Positions 43,952 to 53,734 of a DNA stretch of 64,000 bases are shown here, piece after piece. How positions within the stretch are numbered: the stretch's first letter is position 1; every line of letters starts with the position of its first letter. The stretch is taken from assembly GCA_035549015.1 (NCBI GenBank), contig DASZRW010000130.1, forward strand, positions 30,524-94,523. The letters are read 5' to 3'. The translations under genes and the position numbers were made by a program. This stretch comes from JAFDZV01 sp035549015. GTDB taxonomy: Bacteria; Bacteroidota; Ignavibacteria; OLB7. The notes beneath the pieces were generated by a model, which had not been told where the DNA came from, made no database searches, and saw only the letters and a list, made by a program, of their open reading frames with translations.

Positions 43952-45007
43952 ATGATGCATGTGAGATTTCGAGAGAATGAGAGCGATCACGTAGGAGCGC
44001 TCAACCAACGAATCAAATGTACGGGCAAGGTCGCATCGAAGAGACGCGGTCAGTGTCGGCGCATGCCCGGCAGTGCGCTCGCGCTCATGCTTCTGACAGT
44101 TGCATTCTTCTCTCCAGCCACTACCACGTTGCGGGCACAACCTGCGGATTCGTGTACCATTTCATCGGTACCAAGCAACAACAACTGTCAGGGGAACCGG
44201 ATTATTGTCGACGTGAAGACGATGGACAAGATTGGCTGCCAGAACAAATGGTGCGATGGACTCACCTACTGCAATAACTGCTGTGAGCAGTGCTGCCTGT
44301 ATTTTTTCGAGCTGACGAACAACGACCAGAACCACAAGAAGGTTGTCAAGGTCGGTCTCTGCACGGACCTTGGGTGTGCGCAGGCTGCTGTGCCGCCGGG
44401 TGCTGTCTGGCAGTGCAATTCCGGCGTAATCCCCTTTATCGCGGATCATATTTGTACATTCTGTGGAATCGAACGTACAACACCAACGTTGACAGATATG
44501 AATGCGTGGGTCGAGGATCCAATTTGTGGTGGACCTGTGTATTCGGCAAAGCTGTGCAGTACTAACTGCATTCGATTCCTTCCGACTGCTCCGGGCAAGC
44601 AACTGGATCCAGGAGACCGTCTCGAGATGCGGGTTGGTTTGACCGGCGACTGTCATGATCGTCAGCGTCCCACGGACATCGGCGTTGTGCGGCGCAAGTG
44701 CGTGATGGTATGTGCGCAATTCGATGACGGCACCGAGGCGTGCTGCATGGTATATCCACCACACTGCATCTGCATTACCGACGGCCTGGGCTGTACCGAT
44801 TGCCTCTCACAGGATCCCGCGACCTGCTCGCAGGATTATTTCGGTGCGTTCCCGAAGACTGATTGCAATTATGGCGGCGGCGGCACCAGGGCGAAGCGAG
44901 GGAACTCCGGCAATGGAAGTACCACACCAACGCTCAGCGGTTCTGCCTGCCAACGGTCCGGTTCTGCGGCACCGGCGCTGAGCGGTGCAACGAGGGGGGA
45001 CCACTGA
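43952..45007 (+). CDS. secreted cysteine-rich protein
   Basis: 351 residues. A GGGAGGT five bases before the double ATG at 43952/43955 fixes the start. A basic N-region is followed by a hydrophobic signal (ALALMLLTVAFFSPATTTLRA). The mature part has about 35 Cys, often clustered (CNNCCEQCC, CTFCGIE, CICITDGLGCTDC), arranged as two beta-rich halves with alternating strands. No known family was recognised. The C-terminal ~50 residues are Gly/Ser/Thr-rich without a T9SS motif. The next gene, a T9SS propeller protein, begins one base after the stop, so the two are co-translated and likely work together on the surface. Many disulfides are inferred. Confidence 0.75.
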   Translation: MMHVRFRENESDHVGALNQRIKCTGKVASKRRGQCRRMPGSALALMLLTVAFFSPATTTLRAQPADSCTISSVPSNNNCQGNRIIVDVKTMDKIGCQNKWCDGLTYCNNCCEQCCLYFFELTNNDQNHKKVVKVGLCTDLGCAQAAVPPGAVWQCNSGVIPFIADHICTFCGIERTTPTLTDMNAWVEDPICGGPVYSAKLCSTNCIRFLPTAPGKQLDPGDRLEMRVGLTGDCHDRQRPTDIGVVRRKCVMVCAQFDDGTEACCMVYPPHCICITDGLGCTDCLSQDPATCSQDYFGAFPKTDCNYGGGGTRAKRGNSGNGSTTPTLSGSACQRSGSAAPALSGATRGDH

Positions 45008-45008
45008 A

Positions 45009-47510
45009 ATGATGGGGCATACTCCAATGGAGAATATCAGTCGAATGTTGTGTTCGTTTCGACGCATTGCCGGGGGCCGAATGTACCCGGCGTTGTTGAT
45101 TGCAGGTATCGTCGCGTGCACCTTCGTGCACGCGGCGATGGCCCAGGTTGGTGTGCAATCCGATGAGCGGTGGGCTGAGCAGGGCACCACCGTTCGTTAT
45201 GATTCGATCTTCAGAAGATATTCGTTCCCAAACGCCATCCGCTTCGAAGGAGGTGGCACAGGATATGCTTCGGCCACCGATCAAAGCAACGGTAACAAGC
45301 CCCTTGATCTTCGGACAACCGACGGCGGAAACATATGGGTTCCATGGAACTACCCAATCCCGTACAGCGAAACAACCACTCATGGGCAGTTCGGCATAAC
45401 GCGGAAGATGCGCATCAACGGTGACGATGGGCCCGCGTTCACGGCTACTGGGCCAACCGGATGGAGAAGGTTGTTCGATTCGGCATCGAGGGTCAACGAC
45501 TTTGTCTATGGCTCCTATCCCGATTCCGGCCTGCCCCATGTAGTGGCACGATTGGTTTCGGATGGCCGGGCATTGCGACTGACGTTTTCTCTGAATGGCG
45601 GCAAGGACTGGATCAGCACGGATTCCGTGATGATCGCACGCATAGATTCGTACACGGTCCCGCCGGATACGACCAAAAAATACGACACCACGTATGGTAT
45701 CGCCCGCCAGACGCTGTTTGGCGCCGCGTCATCCGACAGCGCGGGATCGTTCAGGTGGGATAAGCTTCTCGGCATTTCCGACTCGACGCTTTATCTGACG
45801 TCGTATGTCGATGCGCCTGCGGTGGCGCCTGGAAAATATTACTGGAAAATCGATCTGGCCCGGCACCTGGCTACCATAACCCGCATTACCGATCCTCTCG
45901 CCGACGGATATTTATTCGGCGGTATCTGGGTACGCCCCGGCTTGATGGTGGCCAATGCAACGCCCACGGGAACCAGCAACTGGGCTGTTGCCCGAAGTCT
46001 GGACAATGGGCGTACGTGGGAGGCTGTGCAGACGAGTGCGTCCGTGAACCTCGCTCAACTGAAGTTCACATCTCCGGCGTATGGAATCTCCACTACGATG
46101 TATACCACCGATACCGCGAGAACGTGGCATCAGTGGGGGGCGCCGTTCGGAGTGCCCGTGCTCTTTCATGCGGAGGACTCGCTACATCTCTATGCAACCT
46201 CGCAGACCGGATTCTTTCGTTCGAGCGATGCCGGCCGCACCTGGGATTCGCTTATTAGAAGCACGTTCGATGGTATCTGGGCCGGTGCCGGTATGATGCT
46301 TGCGATGAAGGGATCGGAGGGGTTGACACGAACCGTAGATTCCGGTGCAAGCTGGCAGCCGGTGGCTATCACGCCGGACCTGTTGCAGATGGGGCCGGTT
46401 GCGGAGGTCGATCCGCGCAACCATCCCGGCAAACTCTATGCCATCGCGCGCTTCCGCCACTCCGCGTTCGATTCGGTTTCCGCATACGTTGGGGCGTTGC
46501 GCAGCGATGACTTCGGTGCATCATGGTCCATTGCCGAATCTACACCACAGTTCGAGTCCAACATATGGGCCGTGCCGGACTTTGCCGGCGTTCAGCTTCA
46601 ACTGCGTCCATTACTGACTTTTGTCCCGAACGTCGGACGAGAAGGTAGCTCTGCATTTCTCTTCGCACAGGATTCGCTCCTTTATCGAAGCACCGATGGC
46701 GGAACGATATGGGAAAGAACCGGCGACACGAAGTTGACCGGCTATTCGATGGCGAATGAGAAGATCGGCCTTGGTGCGCGCGACGGCGAGATATTGCGCA
46801 CAGAGGATGGCGGTGCTACGTGGACACACGTTGCAACGCTGCCGCCAACGCAATGGCGCGCGCTTGCGATGAAGATGTTCGATACGTTGGAATGCACCGC
46901 AATTCTTCCCGATGTACCGGGAGGATACGCCAGCGGCTCCGTTGTGCATTCGCACGATGGAGGACGCACATGGACCAGCCGACGCTCGAGCGGAACCGGT
47001 GGAGGGAATCTGCGTGGTGCGTTCTACTGGATCGATCGATCACATGTCTATTGCACATGGGCAGGGCAGGTGCTTCGTTCGAATGATTCGGGCCACGCAT
47101 TTTCCGCTGTTCACCCTCCGCTTTCCGGGAGCTTTATCAGTTCCGGTTTCTTCGACGGGCGATATATCTACTACACACGGAACACCCTGGACACCGTGGC
47201 TATAGGGCGCTGGCGCGTCGATGAAGGGATCAGCAGCGTTGCCGCTCCTGACGCCGGGCATCTGGCCGATGTCCGTTGCCGCATCGAAGGCTCGCCGGCT
47301 GAAGTCGTCAACGTTGAATTCAATGCGGTGGCCGGGCGGCAATGGGATGTTGCGCTTGTGGACACACGCGGTGACGAGGTTGCACGAAGACATGTGGATG
47401 GCGATCGATCGGCACGATTCGATGTGCGGTTGCTTGCAAGCGGCCGCTACACGGTTCTGGTACACTGTGCCGGCAACATTGCAAGAGTGCCGATCCTCCT
47501 GGCGAAGTAA
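45009..47510 (+). CDS. T9SS-type secreted BNR beta-propeller protein
   Basis: 833 residues; signal peptide around YPALLIAGIVACTFVHAAMA. BNR/Asp-box repeats are spread along the chain (RSLDNGRTWEAV, TTDTARTWHQW, FRSSDAGRTWDSL, TRTVDSGASWQPV, YRSTDGGTIWERT, LRTEDGGATWTHV, SHDGGRTWTSR), a sortilin-like propeller. The last ~85 residues have the T9SS tail shape (WDVALVDTRGDEVARRHVDG, LLASGRYTVLVHCAGN), though the leading P-x-P-N-P is degenerate. It is coupled to the Cys-rich gene upstream and closed by a strong terminator. Two adjacent ATG codons (45009, 45012) can start it. Confidence 0.78.
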   Translation: MMGHTPMENISRMLCSFRRIAGGRMYPALLIAGIVACTFVHAAMAQVGVQSDERWAEQGTTVRYDSIFRRYSFPNAIRFEGGGTGYASATDQSNGNKPLDLRTTDGGNIWVPWNYPIPYSETTTHGQFGITRKMRINGDDGPAFTATGPTGWRRLFDSASRVNDFVYGSYPDSGLPHVVARLVSDGRALRLTFSLNGGKDWISTDSVMIARIDSYTVPPDTTKKYDTTYGIARQTLFGAASSDSAGSFRWDKLLGISDSTLYLTSYVDAPAVAPGKYYWKIDLARHLATITRITDPLADGYLFGGIWVRPGLMVANATPTGTSNWAVARSLDNGRTWEAVQTSASVNLAQLKFTSPAYGISTTMYTTDTARTWHQWGAPFGVPVLFHAEDSLHLYATSQTGFFRSSDAGRTWDSLIRSTFDGIWAGAGMMLAMKGSEGLTRTVDSGASWQPVAITPDLLQMGPVAEVDPRNHPGKLYAIARFRHSAFDSVSAYVGALRSDDFGASWSIAESTPQFESNIWAVPDFAGVQLQLRPLLTFVPNVGREGSSAFLFAQDSLLYRSTDGGTIWERTGDTKLTGYSMANEKIGLGARDGEILRTEDGGATWTHVATLPPTQWRALAMKMFDTLECTAILPDVPGGYASGSVVHSHDGGRTWTSRRSSGTGGGNLRGAFYWIDRSHVYCTWAGQVLRSNDSGHAFSAVHPPLSGSFISSGFFDGRYIYYTRNTLDTVAIGRWRVDEGISSVAAPDAGHLADVRCRIEGSPAEVVNVEFNAVAGRQWDVALVDTRGDEVARRHVDGDRSARFDVRLLASGRYTVLVHCAGNIARVPILLAK

Positions 47511-47574
47511 CCATCGCGGGCTCTGAGGAACTTTCTCCGGTCCCGGCGATCCGCCCTTCACGTGATATGAACGA

Positions 47575-47607
47575 GGATGACCCTGCGGGCGCGGGGTCAT
47601 CCTTTTT
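47575..47607 (+). terminator. strong intrinsic terminator after the T9SS propeller gene
   Basis: GGATGACCC (47575-47583) pairs with GGGTCATCC (47594-47602), followed at once by TTTTT (47603-47607). It ends the Cys-rich/propeller operon. Confidence 0.92.
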
Positions 47608-47764
47608 CGTTCCGTTGCGTAATTCGCCGAACCCATGCAGGCAAAGGGCTTCAGGGCGGAAGTGCGGGCATGCGAAGGTCTCCCGTCGGACATTCAGCCT
47701 CGTATACGGTGCACGGATCTTGCCGTCGCTTCGTCGTTATGTAAGTTGAGACTCACGCCAACCC

Positions 47765-49885
47765 ATGGTTGCACGTATCATGCCCGACTTGGAAGAACAG
47801 ACTACACACGACGCCGGCGAAGTGAATCAGTCCGCTACCGATCCGTTTTTGGATGACCTGCCGCTCCCGTTGACCCTCCAGGAGAAGCTGGACAATCTCC
47901 CTACCGATCCCGGCGTGTATCAATACCGCGATCGCGACGGGAAGGTGATCTATGTGGGGAAGGCGAAGAACCTGCGCAATCGCGTGCGGAGCTACTTTCA
48001 GAACGGCAGGCTCCGCGATGCAAAGACCACGGCGCTGATACGGAAGATCGCGGACCTCGAGGTGATCGTGACGGACTCCGCCGTGGAGGCGCTGATTCTC
48101 GAGGACACGCTGATCAAGAAGCTGCGTCCGCGCTACAACGTGATGCTGCGCGACGACAAGACCTATCCCTACATCCGTGTCACCAACGAGCCGTTCCCCC
48201 GCGTCTTTGCCACGCGCAAGATCATCCGCGACGGCAGCCGCTACTTCGGTCCGTACACGGACGTCAAGTTCGTGCGCTACATGCTGAAGACGCTCCGCTC
48301 GATCTTTCCGATCCGCTCGTGCGATCTGAATCTGACGGAGGAAACGATAGCGGCGGGGAAGTTCAAGGTCTGCCTGGACTACCACATCGGCAAGTGCGAG
48401 GGGCCGTGCGAAGGACATGTGGGGCGTGCCCACTACGAGGAGATGATCCGCCAGGTGATGCAGGTGCTCAACGGGAAGACGCGGGGGCTGGAACGGACGC
48501 TGGAGCAGGAGATGGGATTCCTCGCCGAGGCGATGCGCTTCGAGGAGGCGGCCGTGATGCGCAACCGGCTGCAGAAGCTTCGCGAGTACAGTGGCAAGCA
48601 GAAGATCGTGACGGACGACCTCGTCGATCGAGATGTCATCGCCTACGCCGCCGAGGATGACGACGCATGTGCGGTGATCTTCCGCATACGCGACGGCAAG
48701 CTTACCGGCAAGCAGCATCATTATCTGAGCGGCGTTCTGGAAATGCCGCGCGAGGAGATTCTCCGCAACATCATCGAGCGCCATTATACCGCCACGGATT
48801 CCATTCCGGAGGAGATCTTCCTGCCGTTCGATCTGGATGACGATCAGGAACTCATCGAACGCTTCCTTACCGACAAGCGGGGAGAGGGACGCGTGCAGGT
48901 TGTGGTGCCGAAGATCGGCGACAAGCAGAAGCTGGTAACGATGACGCAGACGAACGCAAAGTTCCTGCTGGACGAGTTGAAGCTTCAGCGCATGAAGCGC
49001 TCCGACATGGTTCCGAGGCCGGTGCAGAGTCTGCAGCGGGACCTGCGGCTGAAGAACCCGCCGCGGAGAATAGAGTGCTTCGACAACTCCAACATTCACG
49101 GAACCGATCCGGTCTCCTCCATGGTCTGCTTCGTGGACGGGCGCCCGCGCCGAAGCGAGTATCGGAAGTACAGAGTACGGACGGTTGTCGGGGCGAATGA
49201 CTTCGCCACCATGAAGGAGGTTGTGGGCCGGCGCTACACCCGCGTGATGAAGGAGGGGACGGCGCTGCCGGACCTGATCGTGATCGATGGCGGTAAGGGG
49301 CAGGTGGCGGCTGCGATGGAGGTGATCCGCGAGCTCGGCCTGGAGCACATTCCGCTGATCGGGCTGGCGAAGCGTCTGGAGGAGATCGTGATTCCCGATC
49401 AGCGCGACACCGTGCTCCTCCCGAAGTCATCCAGCAGCCTCCGTCTGCTTCAATACATTCGCGATGAGGCACACCGCTTTGCGATCACCTTCCATCGATC
49501 GCTCCGCAGCCGGCGGTTGCTTCAATCGGAACTGACCAACATCGCCGGTATCGGACCGAAGACCGTGGCGAAGATCTTCGAGACCTTCGGCTCCGTGCGC
49601 GGCGTGCAGGGAGCAACGCTGGAGCAGTTGCAGGAGCAGCTTGGACCGAAGACCGGTCTGAATGTGTACGAGTACTTCAAGGCCAAGCCGGTTGCCGAGG
49701 AGGAGGAGGCTGCCGCGCCGCAGAGCGTGGATGCGGCGGAGCAGCCGGCCGATGATCTGGACGACGTGCAGCTCCTGGACGACGACGACGCATCCGATGA
49801 ACAGGCATCGGATGAGGAGGTGGCCGATGACGATCTTCTTGCCGAGGACGGGGATGACGAACCCGCGGACGGGAACGAGTTTTGA
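47765..49885 (+). CDS. uvrC: excinuclease ABC subunit C with acidic tail
   Basis: 706 residues. UvrC makes both incisions around a DNA lesion in nucleotide excision repair. The N-terminal GIY-YIG nuclease (PGVYQYRDRDGKVIYVGKAKNLRNRVRSYF) cuts 3'; a Cys-containing region (CLDYHIGKCEGPC) and UVR helix (FEEAAVMRNRLQKL) follow; the RNase H-like UvrC_N domain (RIECFDNSNIHGTDPVSSMV, LPDLIVIDGGKGQV) cuts 5'; a HhH pair (NIAGIGPKTVAKIFETFGS) binds DNA. An extra ~75-residue C-terminal tail is almost wholly Asp/Glu/Ala, absent from typical UvrC. Met at 47765 or 47780 may start it. Confidence 0.95.
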   Translation: MVARIMPDLEEQTTHDAGEVNQSATDPFLDDLPLPLTLQEKLDNLPTDPGVYQYRDRDGKVIYVGKAKNLRNRVRSYFQNGRLRDAKTTALIRKIADLEVIVTDSAVEALILEDTLIKKLRPRYNVMLRDDKTYPYIRVTNEPFPRVFATRKIIRDGSRYFGPYTDVKFVRYMLKTLRSIFPIRSCDLNLTEETIAAGKFKVCLDYHIGKCEGPCEGHVGRAHYEEMIRQVMQVLNGKTRGLERTLEQEMGFLAEAMRFEEAAVMRNRLQKLREYSGKQKIVTDDLVDRDVIAYAAEDDDACAVIFRIRDGKLTGKQHHYLSGVLEMPREEILRNIIERHYTATDSIPEEIFLPFDLDDDQELIERFLTDKRGEGRVQVVVPKIGDKQKLVTMTQTNAKFLLDELKLQRMKRSDMVPRPVQSLQRDLRLKNPPRRIECFDNSNIHGTDPVSSMVCFVDGRPRRSEYRKYRVRTVVGANDFATMKEVVGRRYTRVMKEGTALPDLIVIDGGKGQVAAAMEVIRELGLEHIPLIGLAKRLEEIVIPDQRDTVLLPKSSSSLRLLQYIRDEAHRFAITFHRSLRSRRLLQSELTNIAGIGPKTVAKIFETFGSVRGVQGATLEQLQEQLGPKTGLNVYEYFKAKPVAEEEEAAAPQSVDAAEQPADDLDDVQLLDDDDASDEQASDEEVADDDLLAEDGDDEPADGNEF

Positions 49886-49982
49886 AGTACGGAGTACCGT
49901 CTCCGTTTGCATCTGGATGGGAGTAGCCTCTGCCTGCATGCAGGACTGAGACCGCAGAGCGCGCGCCGTCGTGGGTGTTCGA

Positions 49983-50747
49983 TCAGCTGTTTCGCTTCAC
50001 GACCGTGGGGGAGGCCTGTGCGCTCGGCATCAGAATCATCTCGTGTACGCTCACATGCGGCGGGCGCGTGGCGCAGTAGAGCACGGCGTCGGCCACATCG
50101 TCCGGCGTGAGGGGGATGAGTCCGCGATAGACGGTGTCCGCGCGTTCGGAGTTGCCGTGGAAGCGAACCAGCGAGAACTCCGTCTCCACCATTCCGGGAT
50201 CGATCGTTGTGACCCGAACCCCGGTCCCCACCAGGTCCAGCTGCATCCCCTTGGAGAGCGCGGCCACGGCGAACTTCGTTGCGCAGTAGACGTTGCCGTT
50301 GGGATAGACCTCGTGCCCGGCGATCGAGCCGATGTTGATCACATGCCCGCGTCCGCGCTCCACCATCCCGGGCAGCACCCCCCGCGACACGTAGAGCAAT
50401 CCCTTCACGTTCGTATCGATCATCTCCTCCCAGTCCTCCAGGTTCCCCGACTGAATCGGGTCCAGGCCGCGGCTCAGGCCGGCGTTGTTGATCAGGATGT
50501 CGATCCTCTTCCACTCCGGTGGGAGCGAGTCGATCGCATTCTGCACGGCCGCCTGATGGCGCACGTCGAGTGTGAAGTGATGAACGCCGGCGGAGCCCAG
50601 TTCCTCCGCGAGCGCCGACAGGCGTTCGCGGCGCCGGCCGCAGAGGAGCAGCCTCGCGCCGGCGCGCGCAAACGCACGCGCGCATGATGCTCCGATGCCG
50701 GACGTTGCTCCGGTGACGAGAACGGTGATATCCTGGAGGTGCTGCAT
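49983..50747 (-). CDS. short-chain dehydrogenase/reductase (YdfG-like)
   Basis: 254 residues, classical SDR: cofactor loop TGATSGIG (residues 12-19) with RRRER nearby favouring NADP, DVRHQAAV, NNAGLSRG, catalytic Ser in INIGSIAG and the YCATK Tyr-Lys pair, then PGMVETEFSLVRFHG. The last motif is typical of YdfG-like 3-hydroxy acid (serine/allo-threonine) dehydrogenases. Substrate is therefore an inference. The Met at 50747 directly precedes the beta-1 strand. Confidence 0.88.
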   Translation of the reverse strand: MQHLQDITVLVTGATSGIGASCARAFARAGARLLLCGRRRERLSALAEELGSAGVHHFTLDVRHQAAVQNAIDSLPPEWKRIDILINNAGLSRGLDPIQSGNLEDWEEMIDTNVKGLLYVSRGVLPGMVERGRGHVINIGSIAGHEVYPNGNVYCATKFAVAALSKGMQLDLVGTGVRVTTIDPGMVETEFSLVRFHGNSERADTVYRGLIPLTPDDVADAVLYCATRPPHVSVHEMILMPSAQASPTVVKRNS

Positions 50748-50890
50748 CGTGTCCGTTGATTGAGGTGTGCCCGATTCCGAACCGTGCCGCGCAGCATGCA
50801 TCGTCCGCTTCGCGGCGTGGAGTGAGCGGCGAAGCTATGAGATTCGGAGCAAACATGGAGCGGCGTTGCCTGCCGTGCGCGTGAGCGCCA

Positions 50891-50932
50891 TGCGCATGAG
50901 TACCGTGCGCATGAGTACCGTGCGCATACCGG
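50891..50932. repeat. 15-bp tandem repeat
   Basis: TGCGCATGAGTACCG twice, then a partial third copy, in the divergent gap between the SDR gene and a T9SS protein gene. Confidence 0.8.
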
Positions 50933-50958
50933 CACGCATTCCATTCCAGGACAATTGC

Positions 50959-50989
50959 ATTGCAGCAGCCTCATGGAAACCTATCTTCG
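50959..50989 (+). promoter_or_regulatory. candidate promoter of the Cys-repeat T9SS protein gene
   Basis: ATTG (50959-50962), 19 nt, TATCTTCG (50982-50989), 45 bp before the start codon. The -33 box differs from TTTG at one base. Confidence 0.4.
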
Positions 50990-51034
50990 CACGGAGTGTT
51001 TCAACGTTTGCACGATCACTAGTTGAGGTATCGG

Positions 51035-53662
51035 ATGAATCGATTCGCACGGTGTGCAGCCATTGCCGGCCTGGTGTTGACCCTGATGGTGGGGGGCGCC
51101 CTTCGCGCTCACGCGCAGGTTCATCGCGACAGCCTGCTCGTTATCAAGACTCCGAACGGCGACTATGCCTGCTGCCTCAACATCCGCGTCTACAACCGGC
51201 AGGTTGACACCACTCTCACGATCTCCGACTTCCGCATGCGGGTCATTTCCGGCCGCGCAACCTTGCAGCAGGGGCTTACCAATCCGCCGGGACGCTGGTC
51301 CGTTGCATCGCAGACGGCAACCTCCGTGGAGTGGACAAGCAATGCCGCGGCTGCGGACATCGTGCACGGGGCATCGCTCTCCGGCTTCCAGGTCTGCGTG
51401 GCCGATACCGGCATCTGCCGCATGGTCTGGGAGACGCGCAATCTCGATTCGGCGATCACCCGGGACACCATCACCTTCGCATGCAAGCGGCAGGGATGCG
51501 ACGAGGCGTTCTTCCGGATCGTCCCCAGCGCCTTCCGGAGCGTGATCGATGTGGATGTCGTTGCCGGCAACGGCACGGGACGGCTGATCAACGACTTCCA
51601 CGTGCATCCGGTGACCCCGGGCGTTCAGCTCAACACGGCCGCTACGCCGCTTCCAACCGGTTGGATTCGCAATCGCATCAAACCGGACACTCTCGGATTC
51701 TTCACGGCCACCAATGCGCTGGACTTCGATCAGTTCGTGGAGGGAATCCGGATCGAACTGGACAGCGTGAACACGGACTCCACGGTGCAACTGGAGTGGT
51801 GGACCACGAACTTCGGCGACGTGATCTGTCTGGATACGGCTCGCCTGAAATTCGGCCTCACGCGCCGCGACAGCCTCAACCGCGCCGGCGACGTGCGCGC
51901 GGGCGGCAGCGACTGCTGCATCGATCTGGCGTTCCAGAACTCGCATGTACCGGCGTCGGTGATCGACTCGCTGACAATCAAGCTTGCATCTCCCGGTGCT
52001 ACGATCGATTCGCTTCCGCTTGCGGCGGCGCCCTGGACCGTGCGCGGCATCGGCACGGACTCCATCGTCATCAGGCGGACCGGGGGGATACAGATCGGCG
52101 ACACCGCGCTTCTGAGCCGGCTCTGCGTGGACAACTCTCACGGCACCAGCGATTCGGTGCGCCTGCACTGGTACACCTTCTCGCGCGGGCTTGTGGTGAC
52201 AAGCAGCACCACCTCGTTCCGTTGCTTCCGCCTGCTTACCGCGTGCGATTCGGTTTCGGCCGTTGTCGATTCCTCCGGGGCTCCATCGTCGCGCTGTGTG
52301 CAGATGACGGTGCGCAACCGGAACAACCGGCGCGATCCGATCACGCGCGTTGCGGTGAAGATCTCCAATGTCGGTACGCCGCGAACCGTGCTCAGTGCGG
52401 TGGCTCCGTCGCCGTGGCGCATCGTCTCGGCAGCAGGAGACTCCGCGGTCTTCACCGGCGGCAGTATCGTTGCCGGCGGCCAGGCCGGGCCGTTCACGTT
52501 CTGCGTCTCCGCGGGGGACGCCAGCACGCGCGATCCGCTGGTCCTTGCCTGGACCACCGATCACAACCCCGGCGGCGCCTGCGGTGACACCATCCGGCTC
52601 GGCGCAATCGTTGGCGGCACATGCGACACGGTATTCGCTCAGCCTGGCCAATCGCCCAACGACTCCACCGCATGTTTCCACGTTACCGTCGGGAACAACA
52701 ACTCGGGGCACAGGACGATCGACCGCGTACGGTTCGAGCTGCCGCCCACGGCGAACGTCATCATCACCTCCGCGAACGTGCCGGCGCCGTGGCAGGTGGC
52801 TACGCAGAGTTTCCCGAGCTTCGATCTGGACATCAACGGACCCGGCGTGGTTACCGGCGGCACGCTTGCGCCGATCGATCTCTGCTTCGACATGGAATTG
52901 ATCCATACGTACCCGTACTCGATCAAGCTTCTCTGGCGTACCATCGGCAATGGCTCGCAGGTCTGCAGCGATACGCTCGTGCTCGTTGTGCCGGGCGCAG
53001 GGACGCTCTGCGATTCAATGCCGAAGCAGCTTCTCGACGGGGCGCCGTTGGATGAGTGCAAGTTCGCGTATCGTGTGGTCAACCTGCACAACGGGCCGGC
53101 CGGGCCGATCGACGGCGTGCGATTCCGGACGGTCGGCACCGTGGGATTCATCGGCAGCGTCACCACATCGGACGCGGCAAGCACCTGGGGTGTGGCGCAG
53201 CAGTCGAACACCGATGTCATCATGCGTGGCCCGGCGATTCCACCGGGCGGATCGCTGGAGAATTTCATCGTCGTCTGCGGCGGAGGCGGTGTGCCGTTTA
53301 CGTTCGAGACCTCCACCCTGAACGGCGACGTCACCATTTGCAGCAGCCGGGAGAATCTGTTCTGCGGCGACCTCTCGGTTTCCAGAACGATCGCACCAAC
53401 CGGCTTCGCGCTCCACGAGCCGCAACCGAATCCGGCCGCCACTTCGGTCGGTGTTCCGTACACGCTTCTCCGTGCAGCGGATGCGGTGGTGGTGCTGCGC
53501 GATCTCTCCGGTCGCGAGCTGCTCCGCATCGGCCAGGGGCATCAGGAGGCCGGCGAACATCGTGCCACGCTCTCGCTGGAACGGATCCCGTCCGGGACAT
53601 ATTACGTTACCCTGGAAGCCGGCGGGGAACTGGATTCGCGGCGGCTGGTGGTGGTGAGATAG
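51035..53662 (+). CDS. T9SS-type secreted protein built of Cys-containing beta repeats
   Basis: 875 residues; signal peptide MNRFARCAAIAGLVLTLMVGGALRAHA. About six related modules of 108-138 residues begin near residues 46, 154, 292, 404, 529 and 658, each opening with a Cys motif (ACCLNIRV, GCDEAFFRIV, DCCIDLAF, CDSVSAVV, CDTVFAQ, CDSMPKQ) and followed by V-x-N-x-N and a later P-x-PW-x-V. They look like tandem immunoglobulin-like folds. The C-terminus is a clear T9SS sorting domain (FALHEPQPNPAATSVGVPY, VVLRDLSGRELLRIG, IPSGTYYVTLEAGG). Likely a surface stalk or adhesin. The repeat family was not recognised. Confidence 0.8.
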   Translation: MNRFARCAAIAGLVLTLMVGGALRAHAQVHRDSLLVIKTPNGDYACCLNIRVYNRQVDTTLTISDFRMRVISGRATLQQGLTNPPGRWSVASQTATSVEWTSNAAAADIVHGASLSGFQVCVADTGICRMVWETRNLDSAITRDTITFACKRQGCDEAFFRIVPSAFRSVIDVDVVAGNGTGRLINDFHVHPVTPGVQLNTAATPLPTGWIRNRIKPDTLGFFTATNALDFDQFVEGIRIELDSVNTDSTVQLEWWTTNFGDVICLDTARLKFGLTRRDSLNRAGDVRAGGSDCCIDLAFQNSHVPASVIDSLTIKLASPGATIDSLPLAAAPWTVRGIGTDSIVIRRTGGIQIGDTALLSRLCVDNSHGTSDSVRLHWYTFSRGLVVTSSTTSFRCFRLLTACDSVSAVVDSSGAPSSRCVQMTVRNRNNRRDPITRVAVKISNVGTPRTVLSAVAPSPWRIVSAAGDSAVFTGGSIVAGGQAGPFTFCVSAGDASTRDPLVLAWTTDHNPGGACGDTIRLGAIVGGTCDTVFAQPGQSPNDSTACFHVTVGNNNSGHRTIDRVRFELPPTANVIITSANVPAPWQVATQSFPSFDLDINGPGVVTGGTLAPIDLCFDMELIHTYPYSIKLLWRTIGNGSQVCSDTLVLVVPGAGTLCDSMPKQLLDGAPLDECKFAYRVVNLHNGPAGPIDGVRFRTVGTVGFIGSVTTSDAASTWGVAQQSNTDVIMRGPAIPPGGSLENFIVVCGGGGVPFTFETSTLNGDVTICSSRENLFCGDLSVSRTIAPTGFALHEPQPNPAATSVGVPYTLLRAADAVVVLRDLSGRELLRIGQGHQEAGEHRATLSLERIPSGTYYVTLEAGGELDSRRLVVVR

Positions 53663-53704
53663 AGCCGTTCCGCCGAACATTCTCCGAGCACCGATACGAA
53701 ATGC

Positions 53705-53734
53705 GAGGGCCCCGGCACGCGGTGCGGGGCCCTC
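53705..53734. terminator. bidirectional hairpin between convergent T9SS genes
   Basis: GAGGGCCCC (53705-53713) pairs with GGGGCCCTC (53726-53734), with inner GCAC/GTGC. It lies between the stop codons of two convergent genes. T-runs are weak. Confidence 0.65.
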
